This document shows positions 17,408-27,129 of a DNA stretch of 64,000 nucleotides, piece by piece (the first letter of the stretch is position 1; each line of letters opens with the position of its first letter). The translations under genes and the position numbers were made by a program. The stretch comes from Streptosporangium saharense. Its GTDB lineage: Bacteria > Actinomycetota > Actinomycetes > Streptosporangiales > Streptosporangiaceae. The notes beneath the pieces were generated by a model, which saw only the letters and a list, made by a program, of their open reading frames with translations, did no database searches and was not told the origin of the DNA. Location of the stretch: positions 1,240,001 to 1,304,000 of the forward strand of contig NZ_JACHJP010000002.1 in assembly GCF_014203715.1 (NCBI RefSeq), given 5' to 3'.

Positions 17408-19474
17408 TCAAATGACGTCCAGGGGGTCAATGCACACTCGGACCACCTCCGGGGACTTACGGGCCGAGCGCACTCCCGCCGCCCCCTTCAGCGCCGCCGC
17501 CAGCGCCGTTCCCGCCGCCTGTGGGACCCGCACCATGGCACGTTCCCGCACCTGGTCGCCCCTTGGCGCGTCGAGGGGGACCGGGCCGAGAACCTGCGCC
17601 TCCCCGGGCAGCTCGACGTCGCCGAGCATTTCCCGCACCGCGGCGGGAGACCCGGTGAGGGTCGCGATCCTTACCGCGGGGGGAAAACGGAGTTCTGTCC
17701 TCTCCGCCAGTTCACGCTCGGCGTGGGTGACCGGATCCCAGCGCAGCAGCGCCTGTACGGCGGGCAGCGAGGAGTCGGCGAGCACCACCAGCTCGGCCCC
17801 CGGCCGCAGCAGCGCCGCCGCGTTCATCCACCGGCGCAGCGTCTCCTCCGCGGCCCGCAGGTCCGGCCTGCCCAGCAGCGCCCAGCCGTCCAGCAGCACC
17901 GCCGCCGCGTAGCCGCCCTCCGCGACGGGCTCGGCCCCCGGGGTCGCCACGACCAGGGCCCGCGCGTCGCCGACCGCGGCGAGCACCCCGTCCCTGCCCG
18001 AGGTCCTGACCGGCACCGAGGCGAAGGCCCTGCCCAGCTCCTCGGCCGTACGGCGGGCGCCGACCACCTGCGCCCGCATCCGTGCCGCGCCGCAGGCCGC
18101 GCAGCGCCACTGCCCCGCGATCCGGCCGCACCAGCGGCAGTACGGCATGGCGTGCCCCCCGCGCAGCGCGAGCGGCCCCCTGCAGTGCCCGCACCTGGCC
18201 GTCGTCCGGCAGCTCTGGCAGGCCAGGCCGGGCAGGTATCCCCTGCGGGGGACCTGGACCAGCACCGGCCCGGCCTCCAGGCCCGTGCGCAGCGCCCGCC
18301 AGGCGAGGCTGGGCAGCCTGGCGGCCCGTGCCGCCTCGTCCCTGGCCAGCTCGGCGTCGTCCCCGGCGGGGCGGACCCTGGGGGCCCTGGCCCTGACGGT
18401 CTCGCGGGCCGCGACGATGGGACCCGCCCAGCCGGTCGCGACGAGCCTGGTGGCCTCCGCCGTACGGGCGTGGCCGCCGATGAGCAGGCCCGCCCTGCCG
18501 TGGTGGGCGCGCAGCGCGAGGACCTCCCTGGCGTGCGGGTATGGCGCCAGCCGCTCGGCGTGCAGGTCGTCGCCGTCGTCCCAGATCACCGCCAGGCCCA
18601 GGTCCCTGACCGGGGCGAAGACGGCGGCCCTGGTGCCCACGGCGACCCGCACGTGTCCCCTTCGCACGCGCAGCCAGCGCCGGTAGCGCTCGGCTGGCCC
18701 CAGGTCCGAGGTGAGCGCGACGTGCCTGCCGGGGCCGAGGGCGGCGCTCAGGGCGGCGTCGGCGAGCGCGACGTCCTTGCCGTCGGGCAGGACGACGAGG
18801 GCGCCCCTGTCCCCGTTGAGCGTCTCCCGCACGGCAACCGCGACCGCCCGGGGCCATTCGAGGCCGTCCTGTCCGGTCCCGGGCAGCGCGCTCCACACCG
18901 CGCGGGGTGAGCTCCCCTCGGCCAGGGCCGCCAGGAACGCCTCCCCCTCCGGGTAGTCCGCCCACGGCCCCGGCCCGCCCGACGCCGCGTCCTCGCCCGG
19001 CTCCGGCTCCTGTGGCTTCTCGGCCTCGACCCTGGCGTGACGTGGGGGGACGGCGAGCCTGAGCACGTCGGCCATGGTCCCCGCGTAGCGGTCGGCCACG
19101 ATCCTGGCCAGCGCGGCGATCTCGGGGGTGAGCACCGGCTCCGGCGAGACGACCCGCTCCAGCCTGGCCAGGCCGCCCTCGTGCTCGGTGTCCTCGGCCC
19201 GTTCGAGCAGGAAGCCGTCGACCAGCTTGCCCGCGAACCTGACCCTGACCCGGACGCCGGGCACCGCCTCGGCGTCCATGGGGGCGGGCACGAGATAGTC
19301 GAACGGCCGGTCAAGGTGCGGCAGCGGCGTGTCCACGACGACCCGGGCGACCGGCAGTGTCGCGGCCGGCTCGGGCACCCCCCTGGGCGACCTGGCGGCG
19401 GGGACGGGCCCACGGCGCACGGCGTCGAGCGGCAGCAGGGCGTCGTCGTCCGCGGGGAGGCTGGTGTGGGTCAC
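17408..19474 (-). CDS. priA: primosomal protein PriA, helicase motifs degenerate
   Basis: PriA restarts stalled replication forks. The 688-residue protein has the N-terminal 3'-end-binding domain (LPHLDRPFDYLVP at 51-63) and eight zinc-binding Cys (419, 422, 428, 431, 446, 449, 458, 461), the two-zinc PriA signature. The helicase motifs have decayed: the Walker A position reads PGTGQDGLE (198-206) rather than TGSGKT, and the DEEH box reads WDDGDD (298-303). Actinobacterial PriA proteins are known for this loss, so the gene is intact but probably lacks helicase activity and acts as a structural loader. In other actinomycetes it sits between metK and fmt, as here. Confidence 0.92.
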   Translation of the reverse strand: MTHTSLPADDDALLPLDAVRRGPVPAARSPRGVPEPAATLPVARVVVDTPLPHLDRPFDYLVPAPMDAEAVPGVRVRVRFAGKLVDGFLLERAEDTEHEGGLARLERVVSPEPVLTPEIAALARIVADRYAGTMADVLRLAVPPRHARVEAEKPQEPEPGEDAASGGPGPWADYPEGEAFLAALAEGSSPRAVWSALPGTGQDGLEWPRAVAVAVRETLNGDRGALVVLPDGKDVALADAALSAALGPGRHVALTSDLGPAERYRRWLRVRRGHVRVAVGTRAAVFAPVRDLGLAVIWDDGDDLHAERLAPYPHAREVLALRAHHGRAGLLIGGHARTAEATRLVATGWAGPIVAARETVRARAPRVRPAGDDAELARDEAARAARLPSLAWRALRTGLEAGPVLVQVPRRGYLPGLACQSCRTTARCGHCRGPLALRGGHAMPYCRWCGRIAGQWRCAACGAARMRAQVVGARRTAEELGRAFASVPVRTSGRDGVLAAVGDARALVVATPGAEPVAEGGYAAAVLLDGWALLGRPDLRAAEETLRRWMNAAALLRPGAELVVLADSSLPAVQALLRWDPVTHAERELAERTELRFPPAVRIATLTGSPAAVREMLGDVELPGEAQVLGPVPLDAPRGDQVRERAMVRVPQAAGTALAAALKGAAGVRSARKSPEVVRVCIDPLDVI

Positions 19475-19694
19475 CCACTTGTCCTACCAGATGCGCGGGG
19501 ACCGTCCCGCCAGACGCGGGAGGGGTTCGGCCAGTGGGTCACGCCCGACACAGGGAAAACCCCAACATACTTCAGGTGGAAGGGGACCCCTCCCTCAAGA
19601 CCACCCGACGCTGCGGAACGCTGGAGCACACGGTGTCCCACTGGCCACCTCCATGATGACCGCTCCCACACCCCTCCCGCATCGGGCGATGTGC

Positions 19695-20948
19695 CTATGT
19701 CGAGGACTGATAATCGCTTTCCGCGACCCACGCGGCGACCTGGGTGCGGGAGGCGAGGCCGCCCTTGGCGAGGATGTTGCGGACGTGCGCGTCCACGGTG
19801 CGTTTGGCGATGTCCAGCCGTACGGCGATCTCGGGGTTCGAGAGTCCCTCGGTGATCAGTTTGGCCACCTGGAGCTCCCTGGCGCTCAGCGTGCCCGCGG
19901 GCCTGGCCGTCCCGCCTGGCTGGCGGGGGGAGGGCAGCCGTCCCCCGCCCCGCAGCGGGCGCTGTACGGCGGGCCGCCACGGGCCGCCCGACGGTTCGAG
20001 GCCGACCCTGCGGTAGGTCTCCAGCATCCGGTAGCGCTCACCGGGCTCGCGGAGCACGATCGACCCCTCGACCAGCTTCGCCAGGACCGGCGCGACCCGC
20101 TCCCGGGGCAGGTGCCCCTGGCACGCCGTACGCGCGTCCGCCAGGTCGAAGGAGCCCGCGAGCGCCGCCAGCAGCGCCCACAGCGCTCGCTGCTCACTGT
20201 CGCAGAGGTCGTAGCTCCACATGACCGCGGCCCGCAGGTCGCGGTGGCGCGGCAGCACGGTCCTGCTGACCCCGGTGAGCAGGGTGAAGCGGTGCTTCAG
20301 CTCCTCCAGCAGGTCCCTGGCCAGCATGGAGCGCACCAGGGTCGCGGCCAGCTCGATCGCCAGCGGCAGCCCGTCGAGCCTGCCGCAGATCTCCGCGACG
20401 ACCGGCGACGTGGCGGGCGTCAGCGCGAAGCGGGGATCGACCGCCATGGCCCGGTCCTCGAACAGCCGCACGGCCGAGGTGAGCGGCAGCGGCGCGAGCT
20501 GGAGCACCCGCTCCCCCGGCAGGCCGAGCGGCCTGCGCCCGGTGACGACGATCGCGGTCCTGGGCGCCTCGGCCAGCAGGTCCTCGGCCAGCGCGGCGAC
20601 CTCGCCGGGGATGTGCTCGCAGGTGTCGAGGACGACGAGCGGGCGCCGCTCGCGCAGGGCGGCCCCGATCTCCCGCGCGGACAGCGACCTGGGCAGTTCG
20701 AGCGCCTCGGCCAGCGCGGTCACCGGGTCGGCGGTGCCGGACAGCTCCGCCCGCCAGGTCCCGCCCGCGAAGCGGCGGCGCAGCCTGGCGGCCAGGCGCA
20801 GGGCCGTGCGGGTCTTGCCGACGCCCGCGGGACCCGTGACGGTCATGATCCTGGCCTCCGTGAGGTGGCGCAGGCCCTCGGCCAGTTCCTCCGCCCGTCC
20901 CACAAAGCTGGACAGGTCAACCGGCAGGTTTCCCGGCCCCCGCGCCAT
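19695..20948 (-). CDS. short ATPase-LuxR transcriptional regulator
   Basis: A 417-residue regulator of the AfsR/LAL-like ATPase class. It has SFVGRAEEL at 14-22, P-loop GPAGVGKT at 39-46, a WLD-type arm (EICGRLDGLPLAIELAATLV), and a C-terminal LuxR helix-turn-helix (LSARELQVAKLITEGLSNPE, then AKRTVDAHVRNIL). The ATPase module breaks off at RYRMLETYRRVGLEP and passes through a Pro/Gly-rich linker straight into the helix-turn-helix, so the TPR sensor region present in its neighbour is missing. I chose ATG 20948 because GGAGG lies seven bases upstream; the frame extends to 21011. Target genes are unknown. Confidence 0.85.
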   Translation of the reverse strand: MARGPGNLPVDLSSFVGRAEELAEGLRHLTEARIMTVTGPAGVGKTRTALRLAARLRRRFAGGTWRAELSGTADPVTALAEALELPRSLSAREIGAALRERRPLVVLDTCEHIPGEVAALAEDLLAEAPRTAIVVTGRRPLGLPGERVLQLAPLPLTSAVRLFEDRAMAVDPRFALTPATSPVVAEICGRLDGLPLAIELAATLVRSMLARDLLEELKHRFTLLTGVSRTVLPRHRDLRAAVMWSYDLCDSEQRALWALLAALAGSFDLADARTACQGHLPRERVAPVLAKLVEGSIVLREPGERYRMLETYRRVGLEPSGGPWRPAVQRPLRGGGRLPSPRQPGGTARPAGTLSARELQVAKLITEGLSNPEIAVRLDIAKRTVDAHVRNILAKGGLASRTQVAAWVAESDYQSST

Positions 20949-21156
20949 GTTCGTCCTCCGCTTCGGTCGGTGCGGTCCTCGATGAGGGACAGCCGTGCAC
21001 TCGTGGAACATCCGCCCACGGCAAAAAATTCACGCCAATCAGAACATTCACGTCCGACGAAATCGCCTGCCCTCACGACCTGCCCGTACACGCGGGGGAT
21101 TCATGGCCGTCTGGGTGAGTTGTCCGTTCAGTCGCCGCTCGTACGGCCGGCACGCC

Positions 21157-23478
21157 TCACACGTGTCCCCTGCGCTGCCTGATCGCCCAGGCCGCGATCT
21201 GGGTGCGCGCGGAGAAGCCGAGCTTGGCGAGGATGTGCTCGACGTGGGAGTCGACCGTGCGCTGGACGACCACGAGCCGGTGGGCGATCTGCCGGTTGGT
21301 CAGCCCCTCCGCGACCAGCTCGGCGACCTCACGCTCCCTGCGGGTCAGCGGCGCCCAGCGTGAGTCCCGTACGGCGGGCCCCCCGGCCAGCTCCTCGCCG
21401 AGCGCGTAGGCGATCGCCCGCTCCGAGCCGAGCGCGGCGCCCTCCCTGACCGCCTGTTCGGCCTCCCTGCGCGGCAGTTCCTTGGCGACCCGCTCGGCGC
21501 AGCGGGCGCTCTCCTCGATCACCACCGGGTAGCCCTGCTCGATCAGTCCCTTGTCGAGCCGTTCGGCGCGGGCCGCGGCGAACAGCCGCCCGGCCCTGGC
21601 GAGGTCGCCCTGGTCCGCCGCGGCGCAGGCCAGCAGTTCGAAGCAGGAGACGACACCCATGGTGTCGGAGAAACGCGTCTTGACCCGCAGGGAGTCGCGG
21701 GCGTGCCCGACCGCCCTGGCGGCGTCGCCCTCGGCCCTGGCCACCAGGCCGAGGACGTAGTCGGCCTGCGCGTTCGACCAGACCTCCCCCAGCTCGTCGC
21801 ACAGCTCACGGCATTCGAGCAGGACCCGGCCCGCCGGCTCCGGCTCGCCGCCGAGCACCAGGCAGGTGCCCAGCTCGACCATCGCGGGCAGGAGCACCTC
21901 GGGCAGCTCCCGGTTGGGGCGCAGCCGTTCGATCACCGTGCCGAGCATGCTCTCCGCGGCCCGAGGGTCACCCTCGACCGAGGCCAGCGTGCCGTTCATC
22001 TTGAGCTGGACCAGCTCGACCAGCTCGGCGCCGGGCGTCCCCGGCGGGCTGTGCAGCCTGCACCGTTCCAGCAGCAGCCGCGCCTCGTCCAGGTCGCCCC
22101 TGGCGTTGGCGATGTAGACGAGGGTGAGCAGCCCCCAGGACCAGGCCTGGCTGTCGGGCAGGGGCTGGGCGAGCAGCCGTTCGAGCTGGTCGCGGCCCTC
22201 CCTGAGCATCCCGCAGGCCACCCAGAGGTACCACAGGCCCGCCGCCATCATCAGGCCGGTCTCACGCAGCTCGGGGTCGTCGACGCACAGGTCGAGGGCG
22301 GCGCGGATGTTGGGCCACTGCCTGCGGACGCGGCTCCACGACTCGACCTGGTCACCGTGGCGGCCCGACTCCTTGCCCCTGAGGGCCAGCTCGAAGTGGT
22401 AGCGCAGGTGCCTGCGGCGCAGCCACCCCTCGTCCCCGCTCTCGGCCAGCCTGGCCGCGCCGTACTCCCTGATGATGTCCAGGAGCCGGTAGGCCGTGCC
22501 CTCCTCGCGCTTGACCGGGATCACGATCGACTTGTCCACCAGGCCGAGCAGGGTCGGCAGGATCCGCTCGGCGGGCAGCGCCTCGTCGGCGCAGACGCCC
22601 TCAGCGGCGGCGGCGTCGAAGTCGGAGACGAAGACCGGCAGCCGTGACCACAGCAGCCGCTCGTCGGGGGTGCACAGGTCGTGGCTCCAGTCGACGGTCG
22701 CGCCGACCGTGGGGTGCCTGCTGGCCGTCACCCGCCCGGAGAGCAGCCAGAGCCGGTCGTCGAGCAGGTCGCGGACCCGGCCCAGGGTGAAGGCGCGCAT
22801 CCGCACGGCGACCAGTTCGATGGCCAGCGGGATGCCGTCGAGCTTGGTGCAGATCTCCGCGATCTCCTCGGCGTTCTCCCCGGTGAGGGCGTAGTTCGGC
22901 CTGACCGCGGCGACCCGTTCGAGGAACAGCGTGACCGACTCGCACCGGGAGAGCGCGCCGACGGACTTCATGGCGCGCGGCCCCGGCAGGGCCATCGGCG
23001 GCAGGGCGACGATGTGCTCGCCGGGCACGCCGAGCGACTGCCTGCTGGTGGCCAGGATCCGCAGGTTGGGGCTGTTCTCCAGCAGGGTCTGGGCGAGCCT
23101 GGCGCAGGCGTCCACGAGGTGCTCGCAGGTGTCGAGGACCAGGAGCATCTGCCGGTCGCGGAGATGCTCGACCAGGACCTCGGTGTCCGGCCGCACGGAC
23201 AGGTCGACCAGTTCGAGCGCGTACGCCACGGCCTGTTCGAGACGGCCCGGGTCGCTCACCCCGGCCAGTTCGACGAACTTGACGCCGTCGGCGAAGGTTC
23301 CCAGCACCTCGGCGGCCGCCCTGACCGCGACCCGGGTCTTGCCGATGCCGGCGACCCCGGTGACGGTGACCAGCCGAGAGACCTGGAGCAGTCGCCGTAC
23401 CTGGCGAAGCTCCTCCTTGCGTCCCACGAAGCTTGTCGCCTCCATGGGCAGTTCGCCTGTCCCAAACCGCCTGATCAC
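21157..23478 (-). CDS. ATPase-TPR-LuxR transcriptional regulator
   Basis: A 773-residue regulator and full-length relative of the shorter gene just downstream. The order is SFVGRKEEL at 16-24, P-loop GVAGIGKT at 41-48, an STAND-type ATPase core with LLVLDTCEHLVDAC, an arm ending in YRLLDIIREYGAARL, a long helical TPR-like sensor region (about 340-690), and a C-terminal LuxR domain (LTRREREVAELVAEGLTNRQ, then QRTVDSHVEHILAKLGF). The start is GTG 23478 with GGGGGAGA upstream. Such proteins usually hold DNA-bound transcription in check until a ligand triggers ATP-dependent assembly. The ligand and targets cannot be read from sequence. Confidence 0.88.
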   Translation of the reverse strand: MIRRFGTGELPMEATSFVGRKEELRQVRRLLQVSRLVTVTGVAGIGKTRVAVRAAAEVLGTFADGVKFVELAGVSDPGRLEQAVAYALELVDLSVRPDTEVLVEHLRDRQMLLVLDTCEHLVDACARLAQTLLENSPNLRILATSRQSLGVPGEHIVALPPMALPGPRAMKSVGALSRCESVTLFLERVAAVRPNYALTGENAEEIAEICTKLDGIPLAIELVAVRMRAFTLGRVRDLLDDRLWLLSGRVTASRHPTVGATVDWSHDLCTPDERLLWSRLPVFVSDFDAAAAEGVCADEALPAERILPTLLGLVDKSIVIPVKREEGTAYRLLDIIREYGAARLAESGDEGWLRRRHLRYHFELALRGKESGRHGDQVESWSRVRRQWPNIRAALDLCVDDPELRETGLMMAAGLWYLWVACGMLREGRDQLERLLAQPLPDSQAWSWGLLTLVYIANARGDLDEARLLLERCRLHSPPGTPGAELVELVQLKMNGTLASVEGDPRAAESMLGTVIERLRPNRELPEVLLPAMVELGTCLVLGGEPEPAGRVLLECRELCDELGEVWSNAQADYVLGLVARAEGDAARAVGHARDSLRVKTRFSDTMGVVSCFELLACAAADQGDLARAGRLFAAARAERLDKGLIEQGYPVVIEESARCAERVAKELPRREAEQAVREGAALGSERAIAYALGEELAGGPAVRDSRWAPLTRREREVAELVAEGLTNRQIAHRLVVVQRTVDSHVEHILAKLGFSARTQIAAWAIRQRRGHV

Positions 23479-23656
23479 GTCTCTCCCCCAAGATCTCCAA
23501 AAGAGAAGTTACACAGAATTCGACGGTTCAGGGGGCACAGTTGGTGGTCAGGCTCCATATGTGAGTTCCTGACCCGTGATGGGCGGGGGATTCCGGCACC
23601 GTACGGCGGGCCAGAGGGAGCCCCTGGAAGGCCGTGGAAGGCGCGGGAGGAAACGG

Positions 23657-23693
23657 CACGGCCCCCGCGAGAAGGTGTCTCGCGGGGGCCGTG
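23657..23693 (-). terminator. metK terminator
   Basis: A perfect 16-bp stem pairs 23657-23672 with 23678-23693 around a five-base loop (AGGTG). It begins ten bases after the metK stop codon on the minus strand, so it ends the metK transcript before the LuxR genes. Confidence 0.92.
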
Positions 23694-23702
23694 TCAGGGC
23701 GG

Positions 23703-24890
23703 TCAGAGACCGGCGGCCCTGCGCAGGGCGTCGGCGCGGTCGGTGGCCTCCCAGGAGAACTCGGGGCGGCCGAAGTGACCGTAGGCGGAGGTCGCCGAGT
23801 AGATCGGGCGGAGCAGGTCGAGGTCGCGGATGATCGCGGCCGGGCGCAGGTCGAAGACGCTGAGCACGGCCTCCTGGATCTTCGTGACCGGGACCTTCTC
23901 GGTGCCGAAGGTCTCGACGAACACGCCGACCGGGTGCGCCTTGCCGATGGCGTAGGCGACCTGGACCTCGGCGCGGTCCGCCAGGTCGGCGGCCACGATG
24001 TTCTTGGCGACCCAGCGCATGGCGTAGGCGGCCGAGCGGTCCACCTTGGACGGGTCCTTGCCGGAGAAGGCGCCGCCACCGTGGCGGGCCATGCCACCGT
24101 AGGTGTCAACGATGATCTTGCGGCCGGTCAGACCGGCGTCGCCCATCGGGCCACCGATCTCGAAGCGGCCGGTGGGGTTGACCAGCAGCCGGTAGCCCTC
24201 GGTCGCGATCTCGAGCCCGGCGAGCACCGGGTCGACCACGTGCTCCTTGATGTCCGGGGCCAGCATCTCCTTGAGGTCGATCTCGGCCGCGTGCTGGGTG
24301 GAGACGACCACGGTGTCGAGGCGGACCGGCTTGTCGCCGTCGTACTCGATGGTGACCTGGGTCTTGCCGTCGGGACGGAGGTAGGGGACGGTGCCGTTCT
24401 TGCGGACCTCCGACAGGCGCTCGGCCAGGCGGTGGGCAAGCTGGATCGGCAGCGGCATCAGCTCGGGGGTCTCGCGCGAGGCGTAGCCGAACATCAGGCC
24501 CTGGTCGCCCGCGCCTTGGCGGTCGAGCTCGTCGGAGCCCTCGCCCTCGCGGGCCTCGTAGGCGGCGTCCACACCCTGGGCGATGTCGGGCGACTGCGCG
24601 CCGATGGACACCGAGACGCCACAGGAGGCGCCGTCGAAGCCCTTGTGCGAGGCGTCGTAACCGATTTCGAGGATCTTCTCCCGGATGAGACCGGGAATGT
24701 CGACGTAGGTCTCCGTCGTCACCTCTCCGGCGACGTGGACCTGACCGGTGGTGATCAGCGTCTCGACCGCGACACGGCTCCTGGGGTCTCCCTTGAGCAT
24801 GGCGTCGAGAATCGCGTCACTGATCTGGTCGGCGATCTTGTCCGGGTGGCCCTCTGTGACCGACTCGGAGGTGAACAGGCGACGGGACAA
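23703..24890 (-). CDS. metK: S-adenosylmethionine synthetase
   Basis: MetK makes S-adenosylmethionine from methionine and ATP. The 395-residue protein has [15 protein letters not shown] (GHPDK at 14-18), the [12 protein letters not shown] hexapeptide block and [19 protein letters not shown], all expected of the family, at normal length. It is separated from its neighbours by a 224-base leader and a strong terminator, so it is probably a single-gene transcript. I looked for a SAM riboswitch in the leader and found none I could support. Confidence 0.98.
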   Translation of the reverse strand: MSRRLFTSESVTEGHPDKIADQISDAILDAMLKGDPRSRVAVETLITTGQVHVAGEVTTETYVDIPGLIREKILEIGYDASHKGFDGASCGVSVSIGAQSPDIAQGVDAAYEAREGEGSDELDRQGAGDQGLMFGYASRETPELMPLPIQLAHRLAERLSEVRKNGTVPYLRPDGKTQVTIEYDGDKPVRLDTVVVSTQHAAEIDLKEMLAPDIKEHVVDPVLAGLEIATEGYRLLVNPTGRFEIGGPMGDAGLTGRKIIVDTYGGMARHGGGAFSGKDPSKVDRSAAYAMRWVAKNIVAADLADRAEVQVAYAIGKAHPVGVFVETFGTEKVPVTKIQEAVLSVFDLRPAAIIRDLDLLRPIYSATSAYGHFGRPEFSWEATDRADALRRAAGL

Positions 24891-25114
24891 GTCAGTGGCT
24901 CCTCATGCAGCGGCTGCTGGCGTCTGGGACTTCGGGGCACGCGGCACCGAAGCGCTCGCCGAATTCTAGCCCCACCAGGTACGGCGCCGCGAAATCACCC
25001 CTAATCCGGCGTGCCCGAATCTTGGTGCTCCACCGTCCAACTGGCCCGAAATCACACCAAACCGACCGCTTTACCCTGATATTTCGTTACAAACTGTCTC
25101 GTGGGAGAGAAGGG
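24891..25114 (-). promoter_or_regulatory. metK upstream region
   Basis: This 224-base gap holds no gene. On the minus strand it has a -10-like TAGAAT (24963-24968) about 75 bases before metK, with no good -35. A nine-base direct repeat, GTGATTTCG on the minus strand, occurs at 24990-24998 and 25047-25055, 57 bases apart, each followed by GG or CGG. It could be a regulator half-site pair. No known SAM-sensing RNA fold is evident. Confidence 0.35.
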
Positions 25115-25483
25115 TCACAGGTCGGGCAGCGGGTCGGGAGGCAGCGTCTCCGGCGCGAAGACCTCGGCGTCCGCCGCGCACACCACCGCCGCGTACTCCT
25201 CGTCGATCTCGAAGACCATCCCGCCGAACTCGATGGCCGCGCCCGAGGAGAACTCGACCGGCCCGAGCCGGGTACGGCGCGCGTGCGTCGCGTAGACCGA
25301 GCTGGGCATGTCACGGTCGAAGAACTTGGTGGACATCACCAGGATCGACCGGTCGGTGACCACGATGATGAAGGCCGCCGTACCCGGCGAGCTGACGGAG
25401 AGGGCGGGAAGGACGTAGCTGATGTCCTCCCCCGGCGGGAGCAGGGCGCGGCAGCGCGCCCTGACGGCGGCGGAGACCGGCAT
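25115..25483 (-). CDS. conserved small protein of unknown function
   Basis: A 122-residue protein I cannot name. The start is ATG 25483, with GGAAGG about ten bases upstream; the frame is open to 25558. It has no membrane helix. Its alternating beta pattern (AAFIIVVTDRSILVMSTKFF, then AIEFGGMVFEIDEEYAAVV) suggests a small beta-rich, PH-like fold; this is a guess from pattern only. It sits between coaBC and metK, about 80 bases from coaBC on the same strand. Confidence 0.62.
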   Translation of the reverse strand: MPVSAAVRARCRALLPPGEDISYVLPALSVSSPGTAAFIIVVTDRSILVMSTKFFDRDMPSSVYATHARRTRLGPVEFSSGAAIEFGGMVFEIDEEYAAVVCAADAEVFAPETLPPDPLPDL

Positions 25484-25563
25484 GGTCGCAAAACCTTCCG
25501 GGCGGGACGTTCCAGGTCGTTCCGGACGCAGTATCCGTCCCCGGAGGATCTCCGGCAAGGGAG

Positions 25564-26844
25564 TCAGGCCAGGCGTTCGGCGACGAGGTCCCAGACCACG
25601 TCCGCCAGGGCCTCCTTGGGACCGAGCGGGATCTCGACCTGGTCACCGTCGGCGGCCAGCACGACCGCCGCGTTGTCCGGGGTCCCGAAGGCGAGGTTCT
25701 CTCCGACCTGGTTGACGACCAGCAGGTCACAGCCCTTGCGGGCGAGCTTGGCGCGTCCGTTGGCGAGCACGTCGTCGGTCTCGGCGGCGAACCCCACGAT
25801 GACGCGCGGACCCAGCCCCTCCCCCTGTCGCCTGCGCTCCCCCAGCTCAGCAAGGATGTCCGGATTTTTCACCAAATAGATAGGGTCGGGGTCGGCCGAG
25901 GTCTTCTTGACCTTCGACCCGCTCCGCCGCGCGGGCCTGAAGTCGGCGACGGCCGCGGCCATGACCACGGCGTCCGCCTCCTTGGCGGCCTTGAGCACGG
26001 CCTCGCGCAGTTCGAGTGCGGACTCGACCCGGACGACCGTCGCCCCCGCGGGGTCGGGCAGGGAGACGTTGGCGGCGACCAGGGTGACCCGCGCGCCGCG
26101 GGCCAGGGCCGTACGGGCGAGAGCGTAGCCCTGCAGGCCCGAGGAGCGGTTGCCCAGGAAGCGGACCGGGTCGATGGCTTCGCGGGTGCCCCCGGCCGAG
26201 ATCACCAGCCTGCGGCCCCCAAGGTCGGCGGGCCGTCCGGCGAGCACTCCCCGGCAGAACTCGAAGATCTCCACGGGGTCCGGCAGCCGCCCCCTGCCCG
26301 TGTCGGCGCCGGTGAGACGGCCGACGGCGGGCTCGACGACGAGCGTGCCGCGCTCGCGGAGGGTCGCGACGTTCGCCCGGGTCGCGGGGTGCTCCCACAT
26401 CTCGGTGTGCATCGCGGGCGCCAGGACCACCGGGCAGCGCGCGGTGAGCAGCGTGTTGGTCAGCAGGTCGTCGGCCAGCCCGTGGGCGGCCCTGGCCAGC
26501 AGGTCCGCGGTCGCGGGAGCGACGACGACCAGGTCGGCGCCCTGGCCGATCCTGACGTGGGGCACCTCGTGCACCGACTCCCAGACGTCGGCGGCGACGG
26601 GGTTGCCGGAGAGGGCTGCCCAGGTGGGCTCGCCGACGAAACGCAGAGCCTGCCTGGTGGGGACGACACGCACGTCGTGGCCCGACTCGGTGAACAGGCG
26701 CAGCAGCTCACAGGCCTTGTAGGCGGCGATGCCGCCACCCACCCCGAGGACGACAGACGGCCTGCGGCGCGGGCCGGGGAGCGCCTGTTCCGCAGCGGCT
26801 GGAGAGGAGGGGAAGGCGGTCTCGCCCTCGCCAGGCGTCCGCAT
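25564..26844 (-). CDS. coaBC: CoaBC: phosphopantothenoylcysteine synthetase/decarboxylase
   Basis: This bifunctional enzyme makes 4'-phosphopantetheine from 4'-phosphopantothenate and cysteine in CoA synthesis. The 426-residue protein has the flavin-binding decarboxylase domain first (LGVGGGIAAYKACELL at 33-48; substrate motif PAMHTEMW, where most bacteria have PAMN) and the CTP-using synthetase domain second (ISAGGTREAIDPVRFLGNRS; VKNPDILAELGERR). About 28 N-terminal residues precede the fold. It is eight bases downstream of rpoZ. Confidence 0.95.
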   Translation of the reverse strand: MRTPGEGETAFPSSPAAAEQALPGPRRRPSVVLGVGGGIAAYKACELLRLFTESGHDVRVVPTRQALRFVGEPTWAALSGNPVAADVWESVHEVPHVRIGQGADLVVVAPATADLLARAAHGLADDLLTNTLLTARCPVVLAPAMHTEMWEHPATRANVATLRERGTLVVEPAVGRLTGADTGRGRLPDPVEIFEFCRGVLAGRPADLGGRRLVISAGGTREAIDPVRFLGNRSSGLQGYALARTALARGARVTLVAANVSLPDPAGATVVRVESALELREAVLKAAKEADAVVMAAAVADFRPARRSGSKVKKTSADPDPIYLVKNPDILAELGERRRQGEGLGPRVIVGFAAETDDVLANGRAKLARKGCDLLVVNQVGENLAFGTPDNAAVVLAADGDQVEIPLGPKEALADVVWDLVAERLA

Positions 26845-26852
26845 CGGCGGGA

Positions 26853-27116
26853 CTAGCCCTCGATCGGCTCTGAGGTCAGCAGACCCTCGCTGACCTCGCG
26901 CAGCGCGATGGACAGCGGCTTCTCCTGGGCGTGGGTCTCCACGAGCGGCCCGACGTACTCCAGCAGGCCCTCGCCGAGCTGGGAGTAGTAGGCGTTGATC
27001 TGGCGGGCGCGCTTCGAACCGAAGATCACCAGACTGTACTTGCTGTCGACGATGTCCAGCAGGGCGTCGATCGACGGGTTGGTGATGCCTTCGGAGTAGG
27101 CCGCGTTCGTTGCCAC
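26853..27116 (-). CDS. rpoZ: RNA polymerase omega subunit
   Basis: Omega stabilises the beta-prime subunit of RNA polymerase. The 87-residue protein has the omega core [20 protein letters not shown] followed by [18 protein letters not shown]. The frame is open to an ATG at 27170, but I use GTG 27116 because it gives the family's usual start ([10 protein letters not shown]) and has AGGGGAA upstream. It lies between gmk (13-base gap) and coaBC, the usual order in bacteria, where gmk and rpoZ are linked. Confidence 0.95.
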   Translation of the reverse strand: MATNAAYSEGITNPSIDALLDIVDSKYSLVIFGSKRARQINAYYSQLGEGLLEYVGPLVETHAQEKPLSIALREVSEGLLTSEPIEG

Positions 27117-27129
27117 GTTGTGTTTTCCC

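Noticed and set aside
17408..19474. priA as a pseudogene because its helicase motifs are lost
   Set aside because: The frame is intact over full length, the zinc Cys are all kept, and this loss is a known feature of actinobacterial PriA.
24891..25114. Possible SAM riboswitch ahead of metK
   Set aside because: None of the known SAM aptamer cores (SAM-I, II, IV) could be recognised on the minus strand; only a nine-base direct repeat is notable.
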